Positions 32,010 to 43,572 of a stretch of DNA of 64,000 bases are shown in pieces (the first letter of the stretch is position 1; each line of letters opens with the position of its first letter). The position numbers and the translations under genes were made by a program. The notes under the pieces are model-generated. The model saw nothing but the letters and a program-made list of their open reading frames with translations. It made no database searches and was not told where the DNA came from. The stretch is from Arthrinium phaeospermum (lineage: Eukaryota; Ascomycota; Sordariomycetes; Amphisphaeriales; Apiosporaceae). Where the stretch lies: assembly GCA_006503535.1 (NCBI GenBank), contig QYRS01000004.1, forward strand, positions 372,001 to 436,000, read 5' to 3'.

Positions 32010-32735
32010 GATGTCTTCCAGGGCCAGGTAAATAACAAGAGACCTATATTGTTGCTGGTTTGTTCCTGAGCTTCTAGCGTAACGGGTTTTCTGTTTTGCG
32101 ACCGTTATCTAGAAAAAGGGGACTCCATAACGAGCTAGCAAGCTCCCAGACTATCAAGTCTTCAAGATGTTATACGAAACCTGCTTCGACCGTTGATGCC
32201 GTACATTAAACCCGAGCGTTAATGCCGCTCCGTTAATCCCATCCCCTCTTGAACCCCGTTATCAGCTGCGGACGCTAAAACACCTCGCCCGCTTAGCGGC
32301 GTTGTCTGCCTGCCCAACATTTTAGTGCAGCTAAGATGCCGGCCCATCGGACTTTAGCGTCATGATATGGCCTTATCGCCAGGACTAGTCTGCGATGCCG
32401 TCCCACATACAAGGCTTGGATAGCGAGGATGGTACCTCTTTAGGAAATACCGGCCGGTGCCCAGAGCGGTATTATGGGCTGGCCACGTATGTAGCCGTAT
32501 GCCGCACCAGTACCGCACGACGATGTTAAGCTCTTCGATTCGGACCTGCAAAGAGGGGTCCGGCTCCAGAATATCATTCCACTATGACACACGGCATTGC
32601 GTTGGGGTGTGGATTTGCCGTTGACCGACCGCGTTTTGGCCTCTCACGGCTTGCCTATATATAAGCCGGCCAGTGTCCTCCTCCCCACCCCAACTGACGG
32701 ACACGTACATATCGTACATAACTCCATCACCCATC
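32010..32735. other. Intergenic; promoter of the SDR gene
   Basis: About 730 bp. The left half is rich in short TTAGCG/CGCTAA motifs in both orientations (32270-32350), perhaps an old repeat. The right end holds the TATA box listed next. Confidence 0.4.
32656..32665 (+). promoter_or_regulatory. TATA box of SDR gene
   Basis: TATATATAAG about 70 bp upstream of the ATG at 32736. Its position supports 32736 as the original start, even though the frame breaks soon after. Confidence 0.5.
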
Positions 32736-33645
32736 ATGCCCGCCCCTTGGAACAAGCCTCGACCAACGTGTCCGCCGTGGCCGACTTCTGCCAAAAGCGC
32801 CACTCGGACACCTACCCCTTCATCGACCCCGCCCAGGCCGACCTCTCGGACCAGACCGTCGTCATCACCGGCGCCTCCCGGGGCATCGGCCGCGCCACCG
32901 CCTTCAGCTTCGTCCGGGCGGGCTGCCGGCGCCTCGTCGTCACGGCGCGGTCCCCGCTCCAGGACCTCGCCGCCGAGCTCCAAAGGGAGGCCCAAGCGGT
33001 CCGCGGCGGCGGCGCCGAGATCGACGTCCTGCCCCTCGCCGTCGACGTGACGGACAACGCCAGCGTCGAGGCCGCCGCGAGGGAGGTCGCCGCCCACTTC
33101 GGCGGCGTCGTGGATACCCTGGTCAACAACGCGGGCTACCTGAGCGCCGGCGACCTGATGGGCGAGGGCGACGCGGCCGAGTGGCTGCAGTGCGCCGAGG
33201 TCAACATCAAGGGCCTGTACCGGGTGTCGCGGCACTTCCTGCCGCTCGTCCTGAAATCCACCACGGCCCGGACCGTCATCAACGTCGGGTCCGCGGGCGC
33301 GCACTACGTCGTGCCCGGCATGTCGGCGTACCAGACAACCAAGTTCACGCTGTGCCGGCTCACCGAGTTCATGGCCCTCGAGTACCAAGACCAAGGCCTC
33401 GTCGCCGTCGCCGCGCACCGGGCTGCCTGCGCACCGAGCTCGCGTGCAACCTGCCCGAGTCGTACCACGAACTGCTGTCCGACGCGCCCGCGCTTCCCGG
33501 CGACACGTTCGCCTGGCTCGCGCAAGAGCGGCGCGGCTGGCTGTCGGGGCGGTACCTGGAGGCCAACTGGGATATGGAGGAGTTGGAGGGCAAGCGGGAG
33601 GATGTGGTGAAGCGCGACGTGCTCAAGTTCCGGTTGACGCTCTAG
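32736..33645 (+). pseudogene. Short-chain dehydrogenase/reductase with two single-base frameshifts
   Basis: NAD(P)-dependent oxidoreductase of the classical SDR type. Coding sequence is continuous by homology but uses three frames. ATG 32736 opens MPAPWNKP, then a one-base loss near 32757-32759 (a CCC run reduced to CC) moves to the frame with DTYPFIDPAQADL, the Rossmann motif TGASRGIG, NNAG, the catalytic Ser region INVGSAG and YQTTK (Tyr/Lys). A second one-base loss at about 33419-33421 (CACCCGGG reduced to CACCGGG) shifts to the frame with GCLRTELACNLP and the C-terminus ending FRLTL, stop at 33645. All catalytic residues remain. Either the gene is a recent pseudogene or both shifts are consensus errors. 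Confidence 0.85.
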
Positions 33646-33921
33646 ATTGGGTTTTAGGGTTTGCGTTTATTTGTTTCTCGGGGACCAATGACAACTTCGG
33701 ACGGGAATCAGGGATGGAGGGACTTCCCGTTTAGGAATATTGGTTAACCTGCATACGACCTCATCAATTGGAAAGATGTACAATCATTCATACCTAACCA
33801 ACTCCGCGCCTCGGCTGCTCGTATCAAAAGCATAACGTCATGACAGCCAACACCGCTAAATCGAAAATATATCCAATTACATCCTTCACCGCCTTGGGTA
33901 TCTTTTCACCACGCACACCTG

Positions 33922-35159
33922 CTAATACTGCCTGTTGCCCGCCATCTCGTGCCCCTGCCAATTGCCCGGCAGCTCCTGGTAGTGCGTGTTGTCCAGCTCG
34001 TGGGCGTACGCGGGCGAGTGGAGCTCGGTCGGCCGGCTATTGGGCGGCGCCTCGGAGATGGAGGGGCTGGCGGCCGCCTCCTTGGGCCAGTACGCCTGCT
34101 CCGAGGTCGCGGTGCCCGGGGTCAGCTCGGCGGTGGCCCCGTTGCCGTTTATTTCGTTGTGGTTCTTGTTGGCGGCTTGCTGTTGCTGCCGCCGCCGGCG
34201 GAAGAGGAAGAATGCCGCCACGGCGATGGCGCAGAGGCCCAGCACTACGCCGATTACGATGCCGGCGATGGCGCCTCCGTTGAGCCCGTTTTTGCCCTCC
34301 TAAGGGGCTGTGTCAGCTAAGGAACCAACAATGGCCGCGATAGATAGCCAAGGTGAGGGAAAAGAGAGAACAACGAAAAGGAAATACTTACATTCTCGCC
34401 CGGCACGGCACCGACTTTGTACCCATCCATCACATGCCCAAACACGTGATCCTCGGCTTTGGTGGCAATGAAGTTGCCCATGGCCGTGAAGCTGTCATTG
34501 CCATACTTGCTGACGGGAACCGTCTGGCCGACAGTCATGGTGCTGTAACACGTCCCGCCGTACGCCGGCCTCTCCTTGTCCACCGTCACCGTAGGAGGCG
34601 TAAGCTCGTAGCCTCTATCGCGCGTCACATCTGTGGTCAGCCTTCTGGTTCTTATCTTTTCGCACGCCCAATGCATTTTTTCGACGTCAGTGTTGGGTAA
34701 TATGACTTACTCATTGCAGCAAGCGATGTAGCCATTAGCCCACGTCTGCGCCGTGTGCCAGCCCACGGGGCACACGAGCGGCTTGAACATGGGCGCGATG
34801 GAGCTCGAGGCGCCGACCTCGCTGACGTAGCCCTGCATGAACTCGGTCGGGTAGCAGTCGCCGACCGCGGCCCCCGGCACCGGCACCGGCTCGTTCAGCC
34901 AGACGTAGTAGCCGGCCGAGGGCGCCAGCATCGTCAGGTGGTTCTCCGTGCACGTCCCCGGCGGCGTGAAGGTGGTCGTGAGCGCCTGCACCGTGATGGT
35001 GACGACCGACACGCCCGGCGCCCGCGTCGTCGAGGGCGCGGCCGCGTCGGTGGTCTCCGTCGAGGCCGGCGCCGTGGTTGGTCCTGCAATCGCCGACTGT
35101 GCGGCGACGGCGGTTATACCCGCCGCGAGAAGCGGGCCTAGCAGTACTAGCGAAACCAT
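33922..35159 (-). CDS. Single-pass secretory-pathway membrane protein (Mid2/WSC-like architecture)
   Basis: Exons 35159-34711, 34641-34392 and 34299-33922 encode 358 aa. ATG 35159 opens a signal peptide (MVSLVLLGPLLAAGITAVAA). A Ser/Thr/Pro-rich stretch suitable for O-mannosylation follows. Next is an extracellular domain with Cys at CTENHL, GDCYPTEF, LVCPVGWHTAQ, IACCNE and GGTCYSTM. One transmembrane helix (GAIAGIVIGVVLGLCAIAVAAFFLF) is followed by RRRR and a 90-residue cytosolic tail with PPNSRPTELHSP and a final QY. The intron 1 acceptor is a tandem CAGAAG (34647-34642), both in frame. The layout matches fungal cell-surface sensor or adhesion proteins. No lectin or WSC motif is evident. 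Confidence 0.8.
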
Positions 35160-37595
35160 GCTTGGCAAACGAAGCAAGCGCGCGGGCAAAGTTGTGTGGT
35201 CGATTGATAAGTTTCACTAATAAAGCGAGACTTGCTTGGGACACCACGGCAGTCCGTTCACTCTAGAGCGACACTAGGAGAGAGCGAGAGGGGAAAAGGA
35301 AGGTAAATATGAAAAGCACCGGCCGCAGGATTATCGGGGAGGTTGACTGCTGTGCCTCTCCCTGATCCGCCCGCCTAGACCCATCTTGGCTTCTTTTCCG
35401 ACTACCCCTGCGCGAATTCTATGGCATGGGCCATATGGAAAGCTGGGGTTGGAGTGGGACCTCCATTTGGCGCAATATTACCTGCAGCTTCTTATTAAGC
35501 CACCCGCGATTTCTAATGAGCAGTCTGCAAGCACAAGGGCTGCCACACCGTCGTGTGTTTCAAATGCGTAATACCACGGCTTGGCCAGCAGGCAGCCTTA
35601 TCACAATGCATTGACTGAGCCAGGGGCCGGCTGAGGATGCGCCGTTCCAAAGAGCTGAAAGCTCGAGTTTAAGAAACAGGGGTACACGATAGGTAGATAA
35701 AGAGAATTTTGGTGTGCAAGTTCGGTTACAGGAAGCGAGTGCAACGATCATCTAAAAATAGGCCAAATGCATGTACGATGATTACATATCATTCATCCTT
35801 CTTGCAGAAATAAGGACCTTACAGCAGCAGGCTGCTCCCGACTAACCCGTTTCCGGGTCAGCCCCATTCCCGTCGGCTGCCTGATTCGATAGTTCGGTGC
35901 AACCCGACCCAGTGGAACCCTGAACTGGCGACAACGCGCTTGGCACTGGCCCTATGCCTTACGAGAATATGGGGCGCAGGGGCAGTGCCCAGTGCAAGGA
36001 GCAGGCGGTATGTTCAGAGGCCCGCATAAAAATACAAACTGTGGTTCATCCCAGCCTGAGGGCAACCCAGAGTGACATCAACAGATACCGGATCAATCAA
36101 ACAGCCAGACTTTCCCCGACAGCTAGCAATAAATACACTAATGGTATAATGAGTATAAATCGGGTAGCTGTTGTTACTAATTATTCTATTCAAGGGCTTT
36201 AAGCATCGGCAATCAACCTGGTTATTCTGGTGCCTATTTGGGGTCACTTCTGACCTGCCGATAGCCCCCGGGCTTTCCTCCCCACTTGTGCCTCGCGCCT
36301 TTGAGCTTATTCATTCATTCGAGAGTCAGCTCATCAAACCCCCTTACCAATCACGTCCGGGGTCATGACTCAGGGACCTGACTAGCCTGTCTGGCTGGCA
36401 GGGGAAAGGAGTTAGCCCCCCAAAGCAAAACCATGTTGGCAATGACGGCTCGCCAAATAGCCGGCTTCCCTCATCGCTACAGAAAAGCCGTGCTGCGCTG
36501 CGCCTTTCCATATCTCTGCTATTCTACCGGGCGGAGTAGCTGAAAATGCCGTCGTTTTCCCGGCGTCTCCCCACGTGGCATCGATGCCAAGCTCAAAGAT
36601 CGGTATTGAGGAGCCGAATTCGACCTGCCTCCCTGCCCGGTGTAGCGGTACCGAAGCCGGCTCCGCGCTTTTGACGAACCCCAAGATGGCAATTGCGTGG
36701 AGGCATTCTGCAATCACCCGCCCGCCCTGGACATGTAGCTGCAAAGACCAGGCGACCAATCGGACAAACGATTGGGTAGAACTTGGACTGAAGCAGCTTG
36801 AGATCTGGTTGTGATTCAAGGTGGGATTACTCATGCCGGCTTACAGATGACCCAGCCAAGCTTCGCTTGCACTCTTATCTCAGATGCTTGTATAAGTGCT
36901 ACCTACCGTCATAACTCCATCATTGGTGCTCGATCTGGTCAGCAAGGATCTGAAAAATACGTTGTCACGTCCCTTTCTGGATCGCTTAGTTTATCGACAA
37001 GGTGCTTACGGCGTGTCTGGGATGGAGAAGACAGTTGGCTGCGTACCGAATACCGTGTTTATTTTATGAGAACAGTTCACCGGGTGATGAGCTCAAGCTC
37101 TCGTATCCTTTTTCTAACGCCCCCCTTAATCTTTTCCTGTCGCTGGTGATCTTTGGTAACCTAAATATCTCATCAGTCCTGAAACGAAGAGTAAAAACCA
37201 CGACAGCCAATATCCACGAGACGTTCGGTGAGCTTCATGAACACGTAGCAGGCGCACTAAATCGTCCAAGATGTCAACAAACAGTAATGCCGACGGGATC
37301 CTCGGTCAATGGAACGAATATACGTCACACCGTATACACAAAGGGAATGTTGTCGTATTAGGGTGTAATAATAGTATAACGCTTTCCGTGAGCGACGGGC
37401 GTGTCAGTGTACCAAACGAACGGTAGAAATTATCACTGACGCCTCAAAGCCTCGGATAAGGATAATCAGGGCCGACATATTCGTGAGTAGGCCGACTTGC
37501 TAGGAGTGAAATGAGGGCTGGTATCTACTATGATTCAGATTTAGCGATATAGTGCTACTTGTTAGCCGCCAAGCGGGCACCAACACTGTTTGTGC
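35160..37595. other. Gene-poor stretch, 2.4 kb
   Basis: Short frames on both strands (the longest 140 codons at 36412-36834 minus) show no motif. I see no repeat with itself. It marks the start of the accessory region leading to the AT-rich islands. Confidence 0.4.
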
Positions 37596-40500
37596 TCAAA
37601 TAACCCTGACTGTCTCGACGTCCAACTGAAGGAAAAAGGATACAAAGCTTCCATCACACATTTCCGATTCAAACATGCCAACACGTACATAGTCTCTCGT
37701 CGACTTCCACTTATGGAGGATGAGCCCGTACGACTTTTCAAGGTCTATTCCGTCTTCTCCGTGATCGTAATACCCAGAAGCCGCAAGCAGTACAAGCTTG
37801 AAATCTCCACATAATAATCGCCCTTCTGTCGTCCAATCAAACTTGTACTCGATTCGCACACCTTTGGCCGGGCTGATGAGTTCCCTCTCGGCACCGTTTA
37901 TGTTTAACCCAATCTGCCAAGTATGGCCAGTAAGGAGCAAGTATCCATCCGTAACTCGACCAAATTTGTTACGCCCAGGGACTGTCGTTGAGCCTGTAGC
38001 CTGGCAGTGGATAGCCGAAAAGCCACTGTAAAGCCCGAGCTCGAAGTGGATATTCCGATTCCCGGCCCAGCTCCAAGACGGTGAAATATACGTTTGCGAG
38101 CGGTCGAGTGAGTCCAAGAGTGTCGCGAGGCTCCGTTTTGGGGGTTTGGAATGTGGTTCGTAGGCCCAGAGCAGGCCTGGAATGATGTCGGATTCCCATA
38201 TGCCAGCTAAATAGCCATCCCCCATGTAACGAGAGAAGGCATCCGCGATACCAGAAATCGCCGGAAGTGTGTCTTGGGCGACTGTCAGGTGACGATCAAC
38301 ATAGAGAAAGACTGTCTCTCTCCAGTGTAGTCCCATTTCTCTCCCGGCTGCTTTGTGTGCCAGTCCTCGGACGCTAGGAAACCCACCACTGTAATCCAGC
38401 TTGCCGCCAACGGAGCATCCAGATGCGCAACTGAGTCCCATGAAGCCAAGCCCTAGGAAAAGGACCCGCGAGGACAGCCATGCTTCTTGGTACGTCCAGC
38501 CCCGTGAGAACCATCGACTTTGGGGTATTTTGCTGTCAACGCTCTCTCGAGAAAGATCCTTCATGTAGCATTTGACAAACTCAATTTTATAACCACCGCA
38601 GATTGATGGATCGACTCTCGACCGAAATGGTCTCCTTGTTTGAGGACTTTTCGGATTGAGGAAACCAAGATGGCACGAAGAGGTAAGGCATACTAGAGTA
38701 ATATATATTAGAGTATAAACATCGACCTATATATCCTACGATATATAATATATAAGGATAGACTTCCTCCTATATATATAATAATAATTTTTTATTAATT
38801 AATTTAATCTTTTTACCTTTTTATAATAGGTTATAAGCCCGGGTAGCTTATATTTAATTTATTTTTTAAATAAAAAGAAATTAACTCTATACCTTTTTAC
38901 GTAATAATTATTTACTTATTATGTAAATATAAAAAAACTCGCCGTCTTAGCCTTTATTACGCGAAAATTAAACTTTTTAATTATTATTCTTTAAAATATA
39001 AATTTAATATTAATTAATAAATAATCTCGATATAATATATTAATACCTTTTAAAATTTATATTTTTAAAATAATTAATATAGTTATTATCGTTTTAAAAA
39101 AGTAACGGTATAATTACTCCGTTATATTATTTATTAGTTATTAATTAAAATATTAAACGTTATAACCTATTTTATTCTATTAAATTTTTTTTTATAAGAT
39201 TTATTTTTTTTAAAAATTATAATTATAAAACTTATAAAAATTATTAAAATAAAGAAATCTTTTATTTAAAGTTTCATATTTATATAAAATATAAATATTT
39301 AAAATAAATAAATTAAAAAAAATAACTATTAAAAAGAATTAATATATTTTATGTTAACGAAATAATAAATAATTAATAACTTAATTAAACCGCTTTTTCG
39401 ATTTACCTTTAAAATATTTAAAAACGTTTTAAAATTTATTAAATAATAACTTTTAATTATTAAAATCGACTTTTAAATATTTTAATAATTATTAAAAAAA
39501 CTTATAATCGCTAAAACCTAATTTATATTATATTATAACTTTGTTATATAACGATAATTTCATATACCCCGTATAAAAAATACTTTATATTATAATAAAC
39601 GCGGTTATTTAATACCGTAAAAATAATAATATAACTATTTTATATTATAATTTTATAATTTATATAATCGATTTTTTATCGATTAATAAACAACTTTATT
39701 ATTTTTTTAATAAATTTTATTTAAAATAAACGAAATAATTTCGATTTTAATTATATTACCGATTACTTTAAATACTTACCCTATTAATCTTTTTATATAA
39801 ACCTTTAAAATTAACGCTTTCTTTTAAAAATATAAAATATTAAAAACTCTATATATTTATTTTTACGTCGTATTATTTAATAACGCGGCCGATAAAAACG
39901 GTTAAAAACTATAAATAATTAACGTTAAAAATAAAAACTTTTTAACGTTTATTTATATATTTAAAAGCGATTATATAATACAATTAATTTTATTTAATAC
40001 CTTTAAAAAACTTTAATTTAAGAATTTTTAATAAAAATATTAATATATATAATAATAACCGAACTAATTAAAATTAACGATAATAAAGTTTTTATATTTT
40101 AAAACGTTAACGTTAAAATTTTAAATTCAAACCTAATAATTCGCTTTTAAAACGCTTTAAATAGTTAATAATAAACTTTTTATAAAAACTATAAAAAAAA
40201 GCAGAGATTTAACTTTAAAATAAACGAAATTTATATTAATAATAATTAAATATAACGTAAAAAAAATTAATACTTACACTAAATAATTAAAAAAATATAT
40301 TTTAAACTATCGTTAAAAATATACTTTTTTAAAGGCCCAATAATTTACGAATCGCTTATTATATATATTATAAAAAAATAAGATAAAAATACAAGCTACG
40401 ATTATAAAGGAATTAATATAAAATTAAAAATATATTATAAGTATATAATTTAAAAAAGTATTAAAATATAAAATATCGACTTATATATTTTACAATATAA

Positions 40501-41772
40501 ATATATAAAAATAAACTTCCTTTTATATATATATAATAATCTTTTTATTAATTAATTTAATCCCTTTACCTCCTTATAATAACATATAAGTAGGAGTAAA
40601 TCTTATTCAACTGGGCCGACTCGGTCTCCCAGTCACTGGTTTGGTCCTGGAGAATGCATAGTCAATCCATACGGCAGAGATAAGGCTCGAGTCATTGCCA
40701 CGGCATCCTGAAGGACCATTGGGAGACAGTTAAAATCAAGGCTGGCTTGTCGGGCTGTCTGGTTCCGAGTAGTGGTATGGTAGTTGCTTTCATCGCCAGT
40801 TACATTGCCCCAGCAATAGCTCAAAGCGGCATACTTTGGGAAGCTCACGCCTGAACGGCGACTGTGTGCTGCGATAACCTCGCCACGAACTATCTGCAGA
40901 CTTGAACTCCGCACATCGAGTAGTCTGGTCGGTAAAAATCAAGCTGTGTCAAGGTCGCGCATTTCCCGTCGTGGTTTTCAATGCCGTGTTGGCAGTAATG
41001 CAGTTCTTGCTTTGTCCATGCAAGTGACTCCGCGGAGAGCGGCTTCGGAATATCTAGGGCCTCCAACTGAAGCCATGTTGCCACTTTGTCATCAGCGTCA
41101 CCACCTGAGATTTGATTAGCTTCGACCAAGGTCTCTATTGATATAGACTGAGATGTGCAACAATACCTCTCCCGTCTGCAGGTTGGATACTGCAGTTGAT
41201 GATACACGGTTTGTCGGGATATGAACTGCGGTGCGGGGATTGCTTCCCGTCAAAAAATACTTCGACGACCATGTATTTGAGTTTGTAATCTTTAGTTTTA
41301 GTGAACCGGTACTTCTCTCTGACTATGAATTCGTGCGGATTAGACGAAGATTCCCATATGAAGGAAAATTGTAGCCTCAATGAGAGATTGGGTGCGTCTG
41401 AAAAGTCGGGTATAGAGTCCTGGAAAAGATAGGATACTTCGTCACACGTGAGGAGGCTTTTCAAAAGGCACAAAAAGTGCACCCAGAATTGACAGAGGCC
41501 GAGAGAGCGGGAAGACTAGGAAATGAGTCTTCCATGTAAGTATCCAGGTGAAGCGCCCGGCCTGGAGACATTCTTGTACCACTGTCAAGGTCAAACTCTG
41601 CGTACCGGTGGCCGTCAATTGAGAGAGACGAACGACCACCCAATTTTAGATCATCAAGGTCGACAGCAGCGCAATTGGCACACTGCCTTTCGAATGTCGT
41701 TCCCTGCCCCGGCATTTCGTTCTTCGTGATCTGGTGCGACTCGATACAGGAAGGTAGAGATTGCAGATTCAT
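37596..41772 (-). pseudogene. HET-domain gene, frameshifted and split by an insertion
   Basis: The 5' half (41772-40599) and 3' half (38695-37596) belong to one heterokaryon-incompatibility gene read right to left. The 5' half starts MNLQSLP, has CANCAAVDLDDL and GCTFCAF, then a one-base loss (about 41465), LKSLLTCDEV, and a normal intron (about 41170-41110). Another one-base loss at a T run (about 40937) precedes LPTRLLDVRSSSLQIV and HET motif 1 YAALSYCWG. Motif 2 is broken: LPY, WID and CILQDQTSDWETESAQ lie in different frames within 50 bases. Here the element 38701-40593 intervenes. The 3' half resumes with SSCHLGFLNPKSP and motif 3 SRWFSRGWTYQEAWLSSRVLFLG, and runs open to its stop at 37596. 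The gene is clearly dead as a full-length protein. Confidence 0.85.
38701..40593. mobile_element. RIP-degraded LTR-like element inserted in the HET gene
   Basis: 1.9 kb of extremely AT-rich sequence with no coding capacity. Its ends are direct repeats of about 140-146 bp (38701-38846 and about 40454-40593), aligned through ATCGACYTATAT, ACTTCCT, TATTAATTAATTTAATC, CTTTTTAC and TTATAA blocks. The same pentamer GAGTA flanks both sides (38696-38700 and 40594-40598), a likely target-site duplication. The repeats differ mostly by C/T and G/A, as expected from repeat-induced point mutation. The original class cannot be confirmed because no reverse transcriptase or integrase trace is readable; the short length suggests a non-autonomous (TRIM-like) or deleted copy. 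Confidence 0.65.
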
Positions 41773-42045
41773 ATAGTGTCTGCAGCCATTCCAGAGAAAA
41801 GAGTTTTGTCTGGGGTAGCTACCTTACAATCCCTCAGACCAATCCTCTAAGCACTGCCCTGTAACATAACCTGACTGGGCTTGCGGCGTAAGCTTAATCC
41901 GGGAAAGAAGAGGGGTAGGGCTGTAGGCCACCCTTCATCGCCCGTTGAGCGATTGGAGAGCTGGCTGTAGCATGGCCTGGTTGTGCTTGTTCTCCCCATT
42001 ACCTGCTCTTATTATGTCTTTGAAAATGTATAACAAAAAGAGCTA

Positions 42046-43295
42046 AGATCAACCCCCAGGCTGCTGCCATACCCCGCAGTTGTCACCTTTTTAAAATACG
42101 ACCTTTACTTATTAAAAAGTGTATATAAAATCGAATAAAATTAATAAAATTAAACGACTTTATAGATTATAAATATAAATAACCTTAATATAAGGGATTT
42201 TAAAATTTAATATTTAAATAATTTTATTTAATTTAATATTTCAATTTTAAATATAATTTTTAAGGATTTAAATCTAATTTCTATAAATATTTTATAAAAT
42301 AAAATAAAAAAGAAATAAAATGTTTTATATAAATAATATTAATTAGAAATAGTTTATAAAATTTATAAAATTTAAATCGTTATTTAAAGAAATTTATTTA
42401 TTTTAAAATAAATGTTTAAAGAATTATAATATTTAAAATTATTTTTAAATTATAAATTCTTTATAAAATAAAATAAATATAAATTTAACATCTATTTTAG
42501 ATATTACGAATATTAATTAATAAAGAGAAATATATTTAATAAAATTATATAATATATAATTTTTCTAATTTATTATATAATATATATATAGGAATAAAAT
42601 AAACATTTATTTATTAAATTAATTAAATTAATTATAATATTTTATAATAATATAATTTATAATTACCGTAAATAATATTGTTTTATTATATTAAAACTTT
42701 ATTATAAAAAGTAATTTCTTTTATTTTATAAAAAAATAAAATATTATTTTTTATAGCTTTTTTTATTAAAAAAGAATATTTTTTAAAAATAAAAATAATC
42801 TAATAAAGTATATATTTAAAAGAATATATTATAAAATAATATAAATTTAATAATAATAAATATTATATATAGAATTTTAAAAGTATTTTATTTAATTATA
42901 TATAAATTAAAAAGAGTTTATTAGTATAAAATTTAATATTTAATTAAATAAATTAAAATATTATAATTTTAATTTAAACATTAAATTTAATATATTAAAT
43001 AGCGTTTTTTTATTTTAAAAATAAAGTTATAAATATATTTATTTAATATTTTAAAAAATAAAATATAGATTTTTTATATACTTTTAACTTTAATATAAAC
43101 TATAATTAATTTATTTAATTTTTAATATAATTATTATTTAAAACTATATTTAAATCGCTTTTTAAATTACTTTATATTTAATTTATATTATTTTATTTAA
43201 AATTAATATTTTAAAATAAAAGGTAAAGAAATCGGCGATTTAAGTGTAAAATGAGGTGGTAAGTGCGGGGGTAGCAGTAGCCTAAGGGTTAATCT
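42046..43295. mobile_element. RIP-degraded TIR DNA transposon with TA target duplication
   Basis: 1250 bp, AT-rich inside, with GC-richer ends. The left end (42046 onwards: AGATCAACCCCCAGGCTGCTG) and the reverse complement of the right end (AGATTAACCCTTAGGCTACTG) form terminal inverted repeats of about 45 bp that continue through the ACCCCCGCA and CACCT blocks. TA dinucleotides flank both ends (42044-42045, 43296-43297), the hallmark of Tc1/mariner-type insertion (for example Fot1/pogo in fungi). No transposase frame survives. Differences between the TIRs are mainly transitions. Confidence 0.75.
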
Positions 43296-43533
43296 TAACA
43301 TATAACTAGCAGTGGATATAAATTAGTTAAGGCTCCCTTAAGAGCCTATAGGTCTTATCTTTAGAAATTAATAAAAAAATAAACACTAAAAGATAATAAA
43401 TGGGTTTAGATCCTGCAAACTTTCTTTCCCCGCAATCATCTAAGTCTAGTTAGAAGGCAGGCTGGGTCGCGTTGCATCGCCTCCAAAAGCGACAACGCCA
43501 CATCCAGAGCAAGAAAGTAAGGTAGGTTAGAGG

Positions 43534-43572
<39 letters not shown>

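Noticed and set aside
32582..33418. 278-codon minus-strand open frame over the SDR gene
   Set aside because: Shadow frame; the plus strand carries all SDR motifs even though it is frameshifted.
36412..36834. 140-codon minus-strand frame in the gene-poor stretch
   Set aside because: Opposing plus-strand frames of similar quality exist, and neither shows protein-like conservation signals.
41110..41170. Apparent extra frameshift in the HET pseudogene
   Set aside because: The region has a good donor, branch site and acceptor and joins in phase, so it is an intron rather than a frame break.
38701..43295. AT-rich blocks as centromere or mitochondrial DNA insert
   Set aside because: Each block is small and has its own defined ends (direct repeats with GAGTA; inverted repeats with TA), so RIP-degraded transposons explain them better.
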